DNA of 64,000 bases. It comes from Lactobacillus sp. ESL0677. GTDB lineage: Bacteria; Bacillota; Bacilli; Lactobacillales; Lactobacillaceae. Location: assembly GCF_029392875.1 (NCBI RefSeq), contig NZ_CP113946.1:620001-684000 (forward strand), in the 5' to 3' direction. Shown piece by piece: positions 57,201-63,917 of the stretch. The stretch's first letter is position 1; each line of letters starts with the position of its first letter. The notes under the pieces are model-generated. The model was not told the DNA's origin and ran no database searches. It saw only the letters and a program-made list of their open reading frames with translations. The position numbers were made by a program, and so were the translations under genes.

Positions 57201-60200
57201 CAGCCAACAGCATGAGCCATGACATGAGTGCTAATGCGAGTGCTGCTGCTTCCAATGCCAGTGCTTCAGCAAACAGCATGAGCCATGATATGAGTGCTAA
57301 TGCGAGTGCTGCTGCTTCTAATGCCAGTGCTTCAGCCAACAGTATGAGCCATGACATGAGTGCTAATGCGAGTGCTGCTGCTTCCAATGCTAGTGCTTCA
57401 GCCAACAGCATGAGTCATGATATGAGTGCTTCGGCAGAAAGTACCAGTCATGATATGAGTGCTGCTGCTTCCAATGCCAGTGCTTCAGCCAACAGTATGA
57501 GCCATGACATGAGTGCTAATGCGAGTGCTGCTGCTTCCAATGCTAGTGCTTCAGCCAACAGCATGAGTCATGATATGAGTGCTTCGGCAGAAAGTACCAG
57601 TCATGATATGAGTGCTGCTGCTTCCAATGCCAGTGCTTCAGCCAACAGTATGAGCCATGACATGAGTGCTTCGGCAGAAAGTACCAGCCATGATATGAGT
57701 GCTGCTGCTTCTAATGCCAGTGCTTCAGCCAACAGCATGAGCCATGACATGAGTGCTAATGCGAGTGCTGCTGCTTCTAATGCCAGTGCTTCAGCCAACA
57801 GCATGAGCCATGACATGAGTGCTAATGCGAGTGCTGCTGCTTCCAATGCAAGTGCTTCAGCCAACAGCATGAGTCATGATATGAGTGCTTCGGCAGAAAG
57901 TACCAGCCATGATATGAGTGCTGCTGCTTCCAATGCAAGTGCTTCAGCCAACAGCATGAGCCATGATATGAGTGCTAATGCGAGTGCTGCTGCTTCTAAT
58001 GCCAGTGCTTCAGCCAACAGTATGAGCCATGACATGAGTGCTAATGCGAGTGCTGCTGCTTCCAATGCTAGTGCTTCAGCCAACAGCATGAGTCATGATA
58101 TGAGTGCTTCGGCAGAAAGTACCAGCCATGATATGAGTGCTGCTGCTTCCAATGCCAGTGCTTCAGCCAACAGCATGAGCCATGACATGAGTGCTAATGC
58201 GAGTGCTGCTGCTTCTAATGCAAGTGCTTCAGCCAACAGCATGAGTCATGACATGAGTGCTTCGGCAGAAAGTACCAGTCATGATATGAGTGCTGCTGCT
58301 TCCAATGCCAGTGCTTCAGCCAACAGCATGAGTCATGATATGAGTGCTTCGGCAGAAAGTACCAGCCATGATATGAGTGCTGCTGCTTCTAATGCAAGTG
58401 CTTCAGCCAACAGCATGAGCCATGACATGAGTGCTAATGCGAGTGCTGCTGCTTCCAATGCCAGTGCTTCAGCCAACAGCATGAGCCATGATATGAGTGC
58501 TAATGCGAGTGCTGCTGCTTCTAATGCGAGTGCTTCAGCCAACAGCATGAGTCATGATATGAGTGCTTCGGCAGAAAGTACCAGTCATGATATGAGTGCT
58601 GCTGCTTCTAATGCTAGTGCTTCAGCAAATAGCATGAGTCATGATATGAGTGCTTCGGCAGAAAGTACCAGCCATGATATGAGTGCTGCTGCTTCCAATG
58701 CCAGTGCTTCAGCCAACAGCATGAGCCATGACATGAGTGCTAATGCGAGTGCTGCTGCTTCCAATGCCAGTGCTTCAGCCAACAGTATGAGTCATGATAT
58801 GAGTGCTTCGGCAGAAAGTACCAGCCATGATATGAGTGCTGCTGCTTCCAATGCCAGTGCTTCAGCCAACAGCATGAGCCATGATATGAGTGCTAATGCG
58901 AGTGCTGCTGCTTCTAATGCGAGTGCTTCAGCCAACAGTATGAGCCATGACATGAGTGCTTCGGCAGAAAGTACCAGCCATGATATGAGTGCTGCTGCTT
59001 CCAATGCCAGTGCTTCAGCCAACAGCATGAGTCATGATATGAGTGCTTCGGCAGAAAGTACCAGCCATGATATGAGTGCTGCTGCTTCTAATGCAAGTGC
59101 TTCAGCCAACAGCATGAGCCATGACATGAGTGCTAATGCGAGTGCTGCTGCTTCCAATGCTAGTGCTTCAGCCAACAGCATGAGTCATGATATGAGTGCT
59201 TCGGCAGAAAGTACCAGTCATGATATGAGTGCTGCTGCTTCCAATGCCAGTGCTTCAGCCAACAGTATGAGCCATGACATGAGTGCTTCGGCAGAAAGTA
59301 CCAGCCATGATATGAGTGCTGCTGCTTCTAATGCCAGTGCTTCAGCCAACAGCATGAGCCATGACATGAGTGCTAATGCGAGTGCTGCTGCTTCCAATGC
59401 CAGTGCTTCAGCCAACAGCATGAGCCATGATATGAGTGCTAATGCGAGTGCTGCTGCTTCTAATGCGAGTGCTTCAGCCAACAGCATGAGTCATGATATG
59501 AGTGCTTCGGCAGAAAGTACCAGTCATGATATGAGTGCTGCTGCTTCTAATGCTAGTGCTTCAGCAAATAGCATGAGTCATGATATGAGTGCTTCGGCAG
59601 AAAGTACCAGCCATGATATGAGTGCTGCTGCTTCCAATGCCAGTGCTTCAGCCAACAGCATGAGCCATGACATGAGTGCTAATGCGAGTGCTGCTGCTTC
59701 CAATGCCAGTGCTTCAGCCAACAGTATGAGTCATGATATGAGTGCTTCGGCAGAAAGTACCAGCCATGATATGAGTGCTGCTGCTTCCAATGCCAGTGCT
59801 TCAGCCAACAGCATGAGCCATGATATGAGTGCTAATGCGAGTGCTGCTGCTTCTAATGCGAGTGCTTCAGCCAACAGTATGAGCCATGACATGAGTGCTT
59901 CGGCAGAAAGTACCAGCCATGATATGAGTGCTGCTGCTTCCAATGCCAGTGCTTCAGCCAACAGCATGAGTCATGATATGAGTGCTTCGGCAGAAAGTAC
60001 CAGCCATGATATGAGTGCTGCTGCTTCTAATGCAAGTGCTTCAGCCAACAGCATGAGCCATGACATGAGTGCTAATGCGAGTGCTGCTGCTTCCAATGCT
60101 AGTGCTTCAGCCAACAGCATGAGTCATGATATGAGTGCTTCGGCAGAAAGTACCAGTCATGATATGAGTGCTGCTGCTTCCAATGCCAGTGCTTCAGCCA

Positions 60201-63079
60201 ACAGTATGAGCCATGACATGAGTGCTTCGGCAGAAAGTACCAGCCATGATATGAGTGCTGCTGCTTCTAATGCCAGTGCTTCAGCCAACAGCATGAGCCA
60301 TGACATGAGTGCTAATGCGAGTGCTGCTGCTTCCAATGCCAGTGCTTCAGCCAACAGCATGAGCCATGATATGAGTGCTAATGCGAGTGCTGCTGCTTCT
60401 AATGCGAGTGCTTCAGCCAACAGTATGAGCCATGACATGAGTGCTTCGGCAGAAAGTACCAGCCATGATATGAGTGCTGCTGCTTCCAATGCCAGTGCTT
60501 CAGCCAACAGCATGAGTCATGATATGAGTGCTTCGGCAGAAAGTACCAGCCATGATATGAGTGCTGCTGCTTCTAATGCAAGTGCTTCAGCCAACAGCAT
60601 GAGCCATGACATGAGTGCTAATGCGAGTGCTGCTGCTTCCAATGCCAGTGCTTCAGCAAACAGCATGAGCCATGATATGAGTGCTTCGGCAGAAAGTACC
60701 AGCCATGATATGAGTGCTGCTGCTTCCAATGCTAGTGCTTCAGCCAACAGCATGAGTCATGATATGAGTGCTTCGGCAGAAAGTACCAGCCATGATATGA
60801 GTGCTGCTGCTTCCAATGCAAGTGCTTCAGCCAACAGCATGAGCCATGATATGAGTGCTGCTGCTTCTAATGCCAGTGCTTCAGCCAACAGTATGAGTCA
60901 TGATATGAGTGCTTCGGCAGAAAGTACCAGCCATGATATGAGTGCTGCTGCTTCTAATGCAAGTGCTTCAGCCAACAGTATGAGTCATGATATGAGTGCT
61001 TCGGCAGAAAGTACCAGCCATGATATGAGTGCTGCTGCTTCCAATGCTAGTGCTTCAGCAAATAGCATGAGTCATGATATGAGTGCTTCGGCAGAAAGTA
61101 CCAGCCATGATATGAGTGCTGCTGCTTCCAATGCCAGTGCTTCAGCCAACAGCATGAGTCATGACATGAGTGCTTCGGCAGAAAGTGCCAGTCATGACAT
61201 GAGTGCTTCGGCAGAGAGTGCCAGCCATGACATGAGTGCCTCGGCAGAAAGTACCAGCCATGACATGAGTGCTTCGGCAGAGAGTACCAGCCATGATATG
61301 AGTGCTGCTGCTTCCAATGCCAGTGCTTCAGCCAACAGCATGAGTCATGATATGAGTGCTTCGGCAGAAAGTACCAGCCATGATATGAGTGCTGCTGCTT
61401 CTAATGCAAGTGCTTCAGCCAACAGCATGAGTCATGATATGAGTGCTTCGGCAGAAAGTACCAGCCATGATATGAGTGCTGCTGCTTCCAATGCTAGTGC
61501 TTCAGCCAACAGCATGAGTCATGATATGAGTGCTTCGGCAGAAAGTACCAGCCATGATATGAGTGCTGCTGCTTCCAATGCTAGTGCTTCAGCCAACAGC
61601 ATGAGTCATGATATGAGTGCCTCGGCAGAGAGTGCCAGTCATGACATGAGTGCTTCGGCAGAGAGTGCCAGCCATGACATGAGTGCCTCGGCAGAAAGTA
61701 CCAGCCATGATATGAGTGCTGCTGCTTCTAATGCAAGTGCTTCAGCCAACAGCATGAGTCATGACATGAGTGCCTCGGCAGAAAGTGCCAGCCATGATGC
61801 CAGTGATTCAGCAAACAGTATGAGCCATGACATGAGTGCAAATGCAAGTGCTTCAGCATTTGAGATGAGTTCTAGTGCTTCAGCTGCCGCAGCTTCTGAG
61901 AGTTTATCAGCTTATGAGATGAGTTCGGCAATGAGCGCTAATTGCTCATTAAAGACTTCGCGGACAACTTCTAAGTCAACGAGTGCCAGTGATTCAGCTT
62001 CGCAAGTTGAAAGTGCCTACTCATCAATGAGTGCAAGTAGTAGTACTTCTACTTCAATAAGTAACAGTACAAGTGTTTCTGGCTCGATGAGTGCAAGCAC
62101 AAGCAAATCTGGTTCCTTAAGTATCAGTACTAGTGGTTCAATATCAGCTAGTGCAAGTATGAGAGCATCTGGTTCACTTAGTCATAGCGCAAGTGAAGTC
62201 AAGTCGGCTAGTGTTAGTGCTAGTGAGTCTAAGTCAACTAGTGCAAGTACTTCTGCTTCAGCAGCAGGTATTAAGCCAGCAAGTAATACTCACCATAGTA
62301 TTATCAAACCAGATAATAATGGTTCAACTTCAGGTAGTAACTCATCGAATAATGGTAGTTCGACCTCAGACAGTAATTCATCGAATAATGGTAGTTCAAC
62401 CTCAGGTGGTAATTCATCAACTAATGGTGGTTCAATATCAGGCGGTGGTTCGACAACTAGTGGAACTTATACGCCAACATCAACTATTAATACAACTGGT
62501 GGTTCAACTACTGGCGGTACGGTAACTGATCAAGATGGTGTCGTCAGAAAATTGCACCACAATGCTTACATTTATGATAATCAGGGTAAACGGATCGGCA
62601 AGCTTGATATTGCTAGAGACTCTCTAGTTAAGACCTATGGAGAAAAGGTCATGATTAATGACCGTGCCTTCTACTCGATTGGTGATAATCGCTATATGGC
62701 AGCAGGCAACTTTATTGGCTTTGAAGGTAAGCTGCACCACAATGCATATCTCTACGATAAAAACGGTAAACGTGTTGGTAAGACTGTCTTGAAGAAGGGC
62801 AAGTGGATTAAAGCCTACGAAACGATTACTGTTAACGGTCGCAAGTTCTATCATTTACGAGATGGTCATTACTTAGCAGCTGGTAATGTGATTGGCTCTG
62901 AACGTAAGTTAAAGCACAATGCTTATGTTTATAACAGTAAGGGTCACCGCATCGGTACAGAGGTGTTGAAGAAAGGTAAGAAAATTAAGACATATAGTAC
63001 TAAGACAATAAAGGGCAGAAAGTGTTATAATATTCGCTATGGTAGATATGTCTTAGCATCAAAATTTAATAAAAAATAA
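42272..63079 (+). CDS. Giant serine-rich-repeat surface protein with SLAP wall-binding modules
   Basis: One open frame of 6935 codons; GGTGGAG site upstream. Residues 1-57 are an unusual signal region (KIRAFKRNLLTAGTAGIGGI followed by LGGLLSAPQTAHA), neither YSIRK nor clear KxYKxGKxW. About 58-690 is a non-repetitive Ser/Asn/Thr-rich part with one less-serine patch (SLNTVGFNYNTSRLMFNVAS). Repeat zone I spans about 690-4143, zone II about 4143-6506, then a Ser/Thr-rich degenerate zone and a Gly/Ser/Asn linker to about 6750. The end carries three S-layer-type (SLAP) modules, each with HNAYxYDxxGKR ... KxYxxxxIxGRxFY. No LPxTG. Probably an O-glycosylated fibre-like adhesin, non-covalently wall-bound. 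A glycosyltransferase gene follows. Confidence 0.85.
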   Translation: MVNSDQNNKSEKNLTAKQKAERAEKIRAFKRNLLTAGTAGIGGILGGLLSAPQTAHAATNVPMVKLANNKHILVNAQSAAIPASESAQPLSAPQSSPVKRENSTNTTEAISEQQTKGASSQSVKDALMSLANDNQWTKSSTANSATTTTSTTKTNSSSTTSTSATVSNQAAQATEQKVKLETQADTTNEERDTDDPASLVSNYNETHKENSKINQYVSNSESASFAKDSNNSSASKSLSAKASTSQSISASTEDSKNNSQNSNVLQNNADFLSNLNNVITSNNLSNLSKSYASISASIASRSSSLKSDIDKSQSDSASLASNLSYQDSSSTALSNSQEQSEEDSNELASAQISASAVLESSGSLDPDISASLSAEATSANSLSASKSSVDSASQSTSASDNKSSNSIYNGITSNNTSLNTVGFNYNTSRLMFNVASNKFNVSLTARQESDANLSNSVNKSAIASMSADTAKLEEQIATSLSQEAASLASLSDVSLSHSASNSASQSASQSTSKVTSQNYSAVVSHYHNVSDSNSAMHAAVSNQNSKNLASMAHKDSASASNSYSASQHKINSMLSSNSLSLHNSESGSKSTSAIFSKSMQSYNLASSSASAYAASASKSASNHSTSLNASMQSQVDHNYSSLTSAAGQLSASSMADAVLKNSQSNSKVNSAIESLLVDNAQMSEASQASSAAASASASANSMSQDMSANASASAASASASANSMSQDMSASAASASASANSMSQDMSASAASASASANSMSQDMSASAASASDSANSMSHDMSASAASASASANSMSQDMSASAASASASANSMSHDMSASAASASASANSMSQDMSANASASAASASASANSMSQDMSASAASASASANSMSQDMSASAASASASANSMSQDMSASAESASDSANSMSHDMSASAASASASANSMSHAMSANASASAASASASANSMSHDMSASAASASASANSMSQDMSASAASASASANSMSQDMSANASASAASASASANSMSQDMSASAASASASANSMSQDMSASAASASASANSMSQDMSASAASASASANSMSQDMSANASASAASASASANSMSHAMSANASASAASASASANSMSQDMSASAASASASANSMSQDMSANASASAASASASANSMSHDMSASAASASASANSMSQDMSASAASASASANSMSQDMSANASASAASASASANSMSQDMSASAASASASANSMSQDMSASAASASASANSMSQDMSASAASASASANSMSQDMSANASASAASASASANSMSHAMSANASASAASASASANSMSQDMSASAASASASANSMSQDMSASAASASASANSMSQDMSASAASASASANSMSQDMSANASASAASASASANSMSQDMSANASASAASASASANSMSQDMSANASASAASASASANSMSQDMSANASASAASASASANSMSQDMSASAASASASANSMSQDMSANASASAASASASANSMSQDMSANVSASAASASASANSMSQDMSASAASASASANSMSQDMSASAASASASANSMSQDMSANASASAASASASANSMSQDMSASAESASDSANSMSHDMSASAASASASANSMSQDMSANASASAASASASANSMSHDMSASAASASASANSMSQDMSASAASASASANSMSQDMSASAASASASANSMSQDMSASAASASASANSMSQDMSANASASAASASASANSMSQDMSASAASASASANSMSHDMSAAAASASSAASSQMAANATDQESSLAESASAMSHDMSANASASAASASASANSMSQDMSASAASASASANSMSQDMSANASASAASASASANSMSQDMSASAASASASANSMSQDMSASAASASASANSMSQDMSANASASAASASASANSMSQDMSANASASAASASASANSMSQDMSANASASAASASASANSMSQDMSASAASASASANSMSQDMSANASASAASASASANSMSHDMSASAASASASANSMSQDMSASAASASASANSMSQDMSASAASASASANSMSQDMSASAASASASANSMSQDMSANASASAASASASANSMSQDMSASAASASASANSMSHDMSAAAASASSAASSQMAANATDQESSLAESASAMSHDMSASAASASASANSMSQDMSASAASASASANSMSQDMSANASASAASASASANSMSQDMSASAASASASANSMSQDMSASAASASASANSMSQDMSANASASAASASASANSMSQDMSASAASASASANSMSQDMSANASASAASASASANSMSQDMSANASASAASASASANSMSQDMSANASASAASASASANSMSQDMSANASASAASASASANSMSQDMSANASASAASASASANSMSQDMSANASASAASASASANSMSQDMSANASASAASASASANSMSQDMSASAASASASANSMSQDMSASAASASASANSMSQDMSASAASASDSANSMSHDMSASAASASASANSMSQDMSASAASASASANSMSQDMSASAASASASANSMSQDMSASAASASASANSMSQDMSANASASAASASASANSMSQDMSASAASASASANSMSQDMSANASASAASASASANSMSQDMSASAASASASANSMSQDMSASAASASASANSMSQDMSASAASASASANSMSQDMSASAESASASANSMSHDMSASAASASASANSMSHDMSAAAASASSAASSQMAANATDQESSLAESASAMSHDMSASAASASASANSMSQDMSASAASASASANSMSQDMSASAASASASANSMSQDMSANASASAASASASANSMSQDMSANASASAASASASANSMSQDMSANASASAASASASANSMSQDMSANASASAASASASANSMSQDMSANASASAASASASANSMSQDMSANASASAASASASANSMSQDMSANASASAASASASANSMSQDMSANASASAASASASANSMSQDMSANASASAASASASANSMSQDMSASAASASASANSMSQDMSASAASASASANSMSQDMSANASASAASASASANSMSQDMSANASASAASASASANSMSQDMSASAASASASANSMSQDMSANASASAASASASANSMSQDMSASAASASASANSMSQDMSASAASASASANSMSQDMSANASASAASASASANSMSQDMSASAASASASANSMSQDMSANASASAASASASANSMSQDMSASAASASASANSMSQDMSASAASASASANSMSQDMSASAESASDSANSMSHDMSASAASASASANSMSHAMSANASASAASASASANSMSQDMSASAASASASANSMSQDMSASAASASASANSMSQDMSANASASAASASASANSMSQDMSANASASAASASASANSMSQDMSANASASAASASASANSMSQDMSASAASASASANSMSQDMSANASASAASASASANSMSQDMSASAASASASANSMSQDMSASAASASASANSMSQDMSANASASAASASASANSMSQDMSASAASASASANSMSQDMSASAASASASANSMSQDMSANASASAASASASANSMSQDMSASAASASASANSMSQDMSANASASAASASASANSMSQDMSANASASAASASASANSMSQDMSANASASAASASASANSMSQDMSANASASAASASASANSMSQDMSANASASAASASASANSMSQDMSASAASASDSANSMSHDMSASAASASASANSMSQDMSANASASAASASASANSMSQDMSASAASASASANSMSQDMSASAASASASANSMSQDMSASAESASDSANSMSHDMSASAASASASANSMSHAMSANASASAASASASANSMSHDMSASAASASASANSMSQDMSASAASASASANSMSQDMSANASASAASASASANSMSQDMSASAASASASANSMSQDMSASAASASASANSMSQDMSASAASASASANSMSQDMSANASASAASASASANSMSQDMSANASASAASASASANSMSQDMSANASASAASASASANSMSQDMSASAASASASANSMSQDMSASAASASASANSMSQDMSANASASAASASASANSMSQDMSANASASAASASASANSMSQDMSANASASAASASASANSMSQDMSANASASAASASASANSMSQDMSANASASAASASAAASNASASANSMSHDMSANASAAASNASASANSMSHDMSASAESTSHDMSAAASNASASANSMSHDMSASAESTSHDMSAAASNASASANSMSHDMSASAESTSHDMSAAASNASASANSMSHDMSANASAAASNASASANSMSHDMSANASAAASNASASANSMSHDMSASAESTSHDMSAAASNASASANSMSHDMSANASAAASNASASANSMSHDMSANASAAASNASASANSMSHDMSASAESTSHDMSAAASNASASANSMSHDMSANASAAASNASASANSMSHDMSANASAAASNASASANSMSHDMSASAESTSHDMSAAASNASASANSMSHDMSANASAAASNASASANSMSHDMSASAESTSHDMSAAASNASASANSMSHDMSANASAAASNASASANSMSHDMSASAESTSHDMSAAASNASASANSMSHDMSASAESTSHDMSAAASNASASANSMSHDMSANASAAASNASASANSMSHDMSASAESTSHDMSAAASNASASANSMSHDMSASAESTSHDMSAAASNASASANSMSHDMSANASAAASNASASANSMSHDMSANASAAASNASASANSMSHDMSANASAAASNASASANSMSHDMSASAESTSHDMSAAASNASASANSMSHDMSASAESTSHDMSAAASNASASANSMSHDMSANASAAASNASASANSMSHDMSASAESTSHDMSAAASNASASANSMSHDMSASAESTSHDMSAAASNASASANSMSHDMSANASAAASNASASANSMSHDMSASAESTSHDMSAAASNASASANSMSHDMSASAESTSHDMSAAASNASASANSMSHDMSANASAAASNASASANSMSHDMSANASAAASNASASANSMSHDMSANASAAASNASASANSMSHDMSASAESTSHDMSAAASNASASANSMSHDMSANASAAASNASASANSMSHDMSASAESTSHDMSAAASNASASANSMSHDMSASAESTSHDMSAAASNASASANSMSHDMSANASAAASNASASANSMSHDMSANASAAASNASASANSMSHDMSASAESTSHDMSAAASNASASANSMSHDMSANASAAASNASASANSMSHDMSANASAAASNASASANSMSHDMSASAESTSHDMSAAASNASASANSMSHDMSANASAAASNASASANSMSHDMSASAESTSHDMSAAASNASASANSMSHDMSASAESTSHDMSAAASNASASANSMSHDMSANASAAASNASASANSMSHDMSANASAAASNASASANSMSHDMSASAESTSHDMSAAASNASASANSMSHDMSASAESTSHDMSAAASNASASANSMSHDMSANASAAASNASASANSMSHDMSASAESTSHDMSAAASNASASANSMSHDMSANASAAASNASASANSMSHDMSASAESTSHDMSAAASNASASANSMSHDMSASAESTSHDMSAAASNASASANSMSHDMSANASAAASNASASANSMSHDMSASAESTSHDMSAAASNASASANSMSHDMSASAESTSHDMSAAASNASASANSMSHDMSANASAAASNASASANSMSHDMSANASAAASNASASANSMSHDMSASAESTSHDMSAAASNASASANSMSHDMSASAESTSHDMSAAASNASASANSMSHDMSANASAAASNASASANSMSHDMSASAESTSHDMSAAASNASASANSMSHDMSANASAAASNASASANSMSHDMSASAESTSHDMSAAASNASASANSMSHDMSASAESTSHDMSAAASNASASANSMSHDMSANASAAASNASASANSMSHDMSASAESTSHDMSAAASNASASANSMSHDMSASAESTSHDMSAAASNASASANSMSHDMSANASAAASNASASANSMSHDMSANASAAASNASASANSMSHDMSASAESTSHDMSAAASNASASANSMSHDMSASAESTSHDMSAAASNASASANSMSHDMSANASAAASNASASANSMSHDMSASAESTSHDMSAAASNASASANSMSHDMSASAESTSHDMSAAASNASASANSMSHDMSAAASNASASANSMSHDMSASAESTSHDMSAAASNASASANSMSHDMSASAESTSHDMSAAASNASASANSMSHDMSASAESTSHDMSAAASNASASANSMSHDMSASAESASHDMSASAESASHDMSASAESTSHDMSASAESTSHDMSAAASNASASANSMSHDMSASAESTSHDMSAAASNASASANSMSHDMSASAESTSHDMSAAASNASASANSMSHDMSASAESTSHDMSAAASNASASANSMSHDMSASAESASHDMSASAESASHDMSASAESTSHDMSAAASNASASANSMSHDMSASAESASHDASDSANSMSHDMSANASASAFEMSSSASAAAASESLSAYEMSSAMSANCSLKTSRTTSKSTSASDSASQVESAYSSMSASSSTSTSISNSTSVSGSMSASTSKSGSLSISTSGSISASASMRASGSLSHSASEVKSASVSASESKSTSASTSASAAGIKPASNTHHSIIKPDNNGSTSGSNSSNNGSSTSDSNSSNNGSSTSGGNSSTNGGSISGGGSTTSGTYTPTSTINTTGGSTTGGTVTDQDGVVRKLHHNAYIYDNQGKRIGKLDIARDSLVKTYGEKVMINDRAFYSIGDNRYMAAGNFIGFEGKLHHNAYLYDKNGKRVGKTVLKKGKWIKAYETITVNGRKFYHLRDGHYLAAGNVIGSERKLKHNAYVYNSKGHRIGTEVLKKGKKIKTYSTKTIKGRKCYNIRYGRYVLASKFNKK
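47482..47580 (+). repeat. Rare marker unit in SRR, copy 1
   Basis: Encodes AAAASASSAASSQMAANATD followed by QESSLAESASAMS; recurs at 48541 and 50350. Confidence 0.9.
48541..48640 (+). repeat. Rare marker unit in SRR, copy 2
   Basis: Same DNA as 47482; the flanks upstream also match, giving a segmental duplication with about 1.06-kb offset. Confidence 0.9.
50350..50449 (+). repeat. Rare marker unit in SRR, copy 3
   Basis: Third copy of the marker unit; upstream flank differs from copies 1 and 2, downstream flank shares the standard unit. Confidence 0.9.
54700..61790 (+). repeat. Serine-rich repeat zone II
   Basis: About 7.1 kb built from three unit types: 18 codons (SAAASNASASANSMSHDM), 22 codons (with extra NASA) and 11 codons (SASAESTSHDM). 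Introduces His, Glu and Thr absent or rare in zone I. Higher-order repeats of about 0.94 kb are visible (for example 58528 and 59467 begin the same long block). Confidence 0.95.
62551..63079 (+). other. Three SLAP (S-layer-type) modules at the C-terminus of the giant protein
   Basis: Three repeats of about 55-60 residues begin near 62551 (KLHHNAYIYD), 62731 (KLHHNAYLYD) and 62908 (KLKHNAYVYN). Each is basic, with a conserved Tyr-x-Tyr, Gly-Lys-Arg and a closing Y-x-x-A-x-N/K. Such modules bind wall polymers such as teichoic acids in S-layer and S-layer-associated proteins. Confidence 0.85.
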
Positions 63080-63136
63080 GTTAATTTAGTGATAAAATAA
63101 GGTTATAATCTTATGTAAGCTGAATGACGTTAAAAG

Positions 63137-63172
63137 AGCATTCCGAATATACTTTATTGGGAATGCTTTTTA
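63137..63172 (+). terminator. Terminator of giant gene
   Basis: AGCATTCC ... GGGAATGCTTTTT stem. A TATAAT at 63103-63108 lies before it, so it may instead act as a leaky attenuator for the next gene, whose start is only 27 nt away. Confidence 0.75.
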
Positions 63173-63198
63173 TTTGAAAATTGGAAAATGTAGTTGTC

Positions 63199-63906
63199 AT
63201 GAAAAATGTAGTTATTGGTGAATATTTAACAAAAACTCCTGACAAGCCAGTTGATCTTGTGGGTATTTCACAAAAATTAGTAGCCTCTGTTAGTAAGTTT
63301 GACATTGAGACGGATATTGTCGTTAATTTTGAAAATAAACAAGAATTACCACCTTTAGTTAAGGTGACGCAGTATCAACCGTTTGCGCACTATCCTTATC
63401 AAGGATTAAAATTTTTTTTTACAAGATGGGAATTTGCTTATGAGTATTTATTAGCACATCGTGAGATTGATCAGGCAGCGCTGGTTGATATTGGCGATGT
63501 TGAAATGCTGAATTATCCGTTTAATGAGATTGAGGATAACATCTTATATATTGGTGATGAAAATAATGATTTGAACACCTATATTATCAATGATGATAGC
63601 AAGCCAGATTACCTAGAAGATTTTACACAAAAAAATAGGTATCTCCAGTTATTAAATGCTGGTGTTCTTGTTGGGACACGTGCAACTTTACTTGAGTTTT
63701 TGGGTATTTTTATGAAGCTTTATACTGATGATACTGTTCAGGAATATTTAGATTATGGTGACACTCATTTTGGCTTTTTTGAAATGGCAATTGTTAATTA
63801 TATTGCGTATACCTTTTTTGATGGTCGGATCTGTCATGGACGTAAGGTGGCAACACGGTTTATGTATAATGATCAATCAGTAAAATCTTGGTTTAAGCAT
63901 AAGTAA
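63199..63906 (+). CDS. Putative GT-A-fold glycosyltransferase (cassette 2)
   Basis: Start chosen at ATG 63199 because MKNVVIGEY then aligns with KKNVVITQF of the paralogue at 13746; a TTG at 63181 would add six residues. About 235 aa. Shared blocks: AALVDIGDVEMLNYPF, GDENNDL, NRYLQLLNAGVLVGTRATLL, EMAIVNYI, and the C-terminal HGRKV ... SWFKHK. The acidic DxxD/DxE cluster and N-x-G motif suggest a GT-A nucleotide-sugar enzyme. Lying directly behind the giant serine-rich protein, it is a candidate to glycosylate it. Donor sugar and acceptor are inferred. The next gene starts after 11 nt. Confidence 0.55.
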   Translation: MKNVVIGEYLTKTPDKPVDLVGISQKLVASVSKFDIETDIVVNFENKQELPPLVKVTQYQPFAHYPYQGLKFFFTRWEFAYEYLLAHREIDQAALVDIGDVEMLNYPFNEIEDNILYIGDENNDLNTYIINDDSKPDYLEDFTQKNRYLQLLNAGVLVGTRATLLEFLGIFMKLYTDDTVQEYLDYGDTHFGFFEMAIVNYIAYTFFDGRICHGRKVATRFMYNDQSVKSWFKHK

Positions 63907-63917
63907 GGAAGGATTAA

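Noticed and set aside
44487..60753. Many long minus-strand frames (rich in Leu/Ala) across the repeat region
   Set aside because: They are complements of the Ser/Ala codon pattern (GCT/AGC/TCA become Ala/Leu/Glu codons), have no ribosome sites, and repeat with the units.
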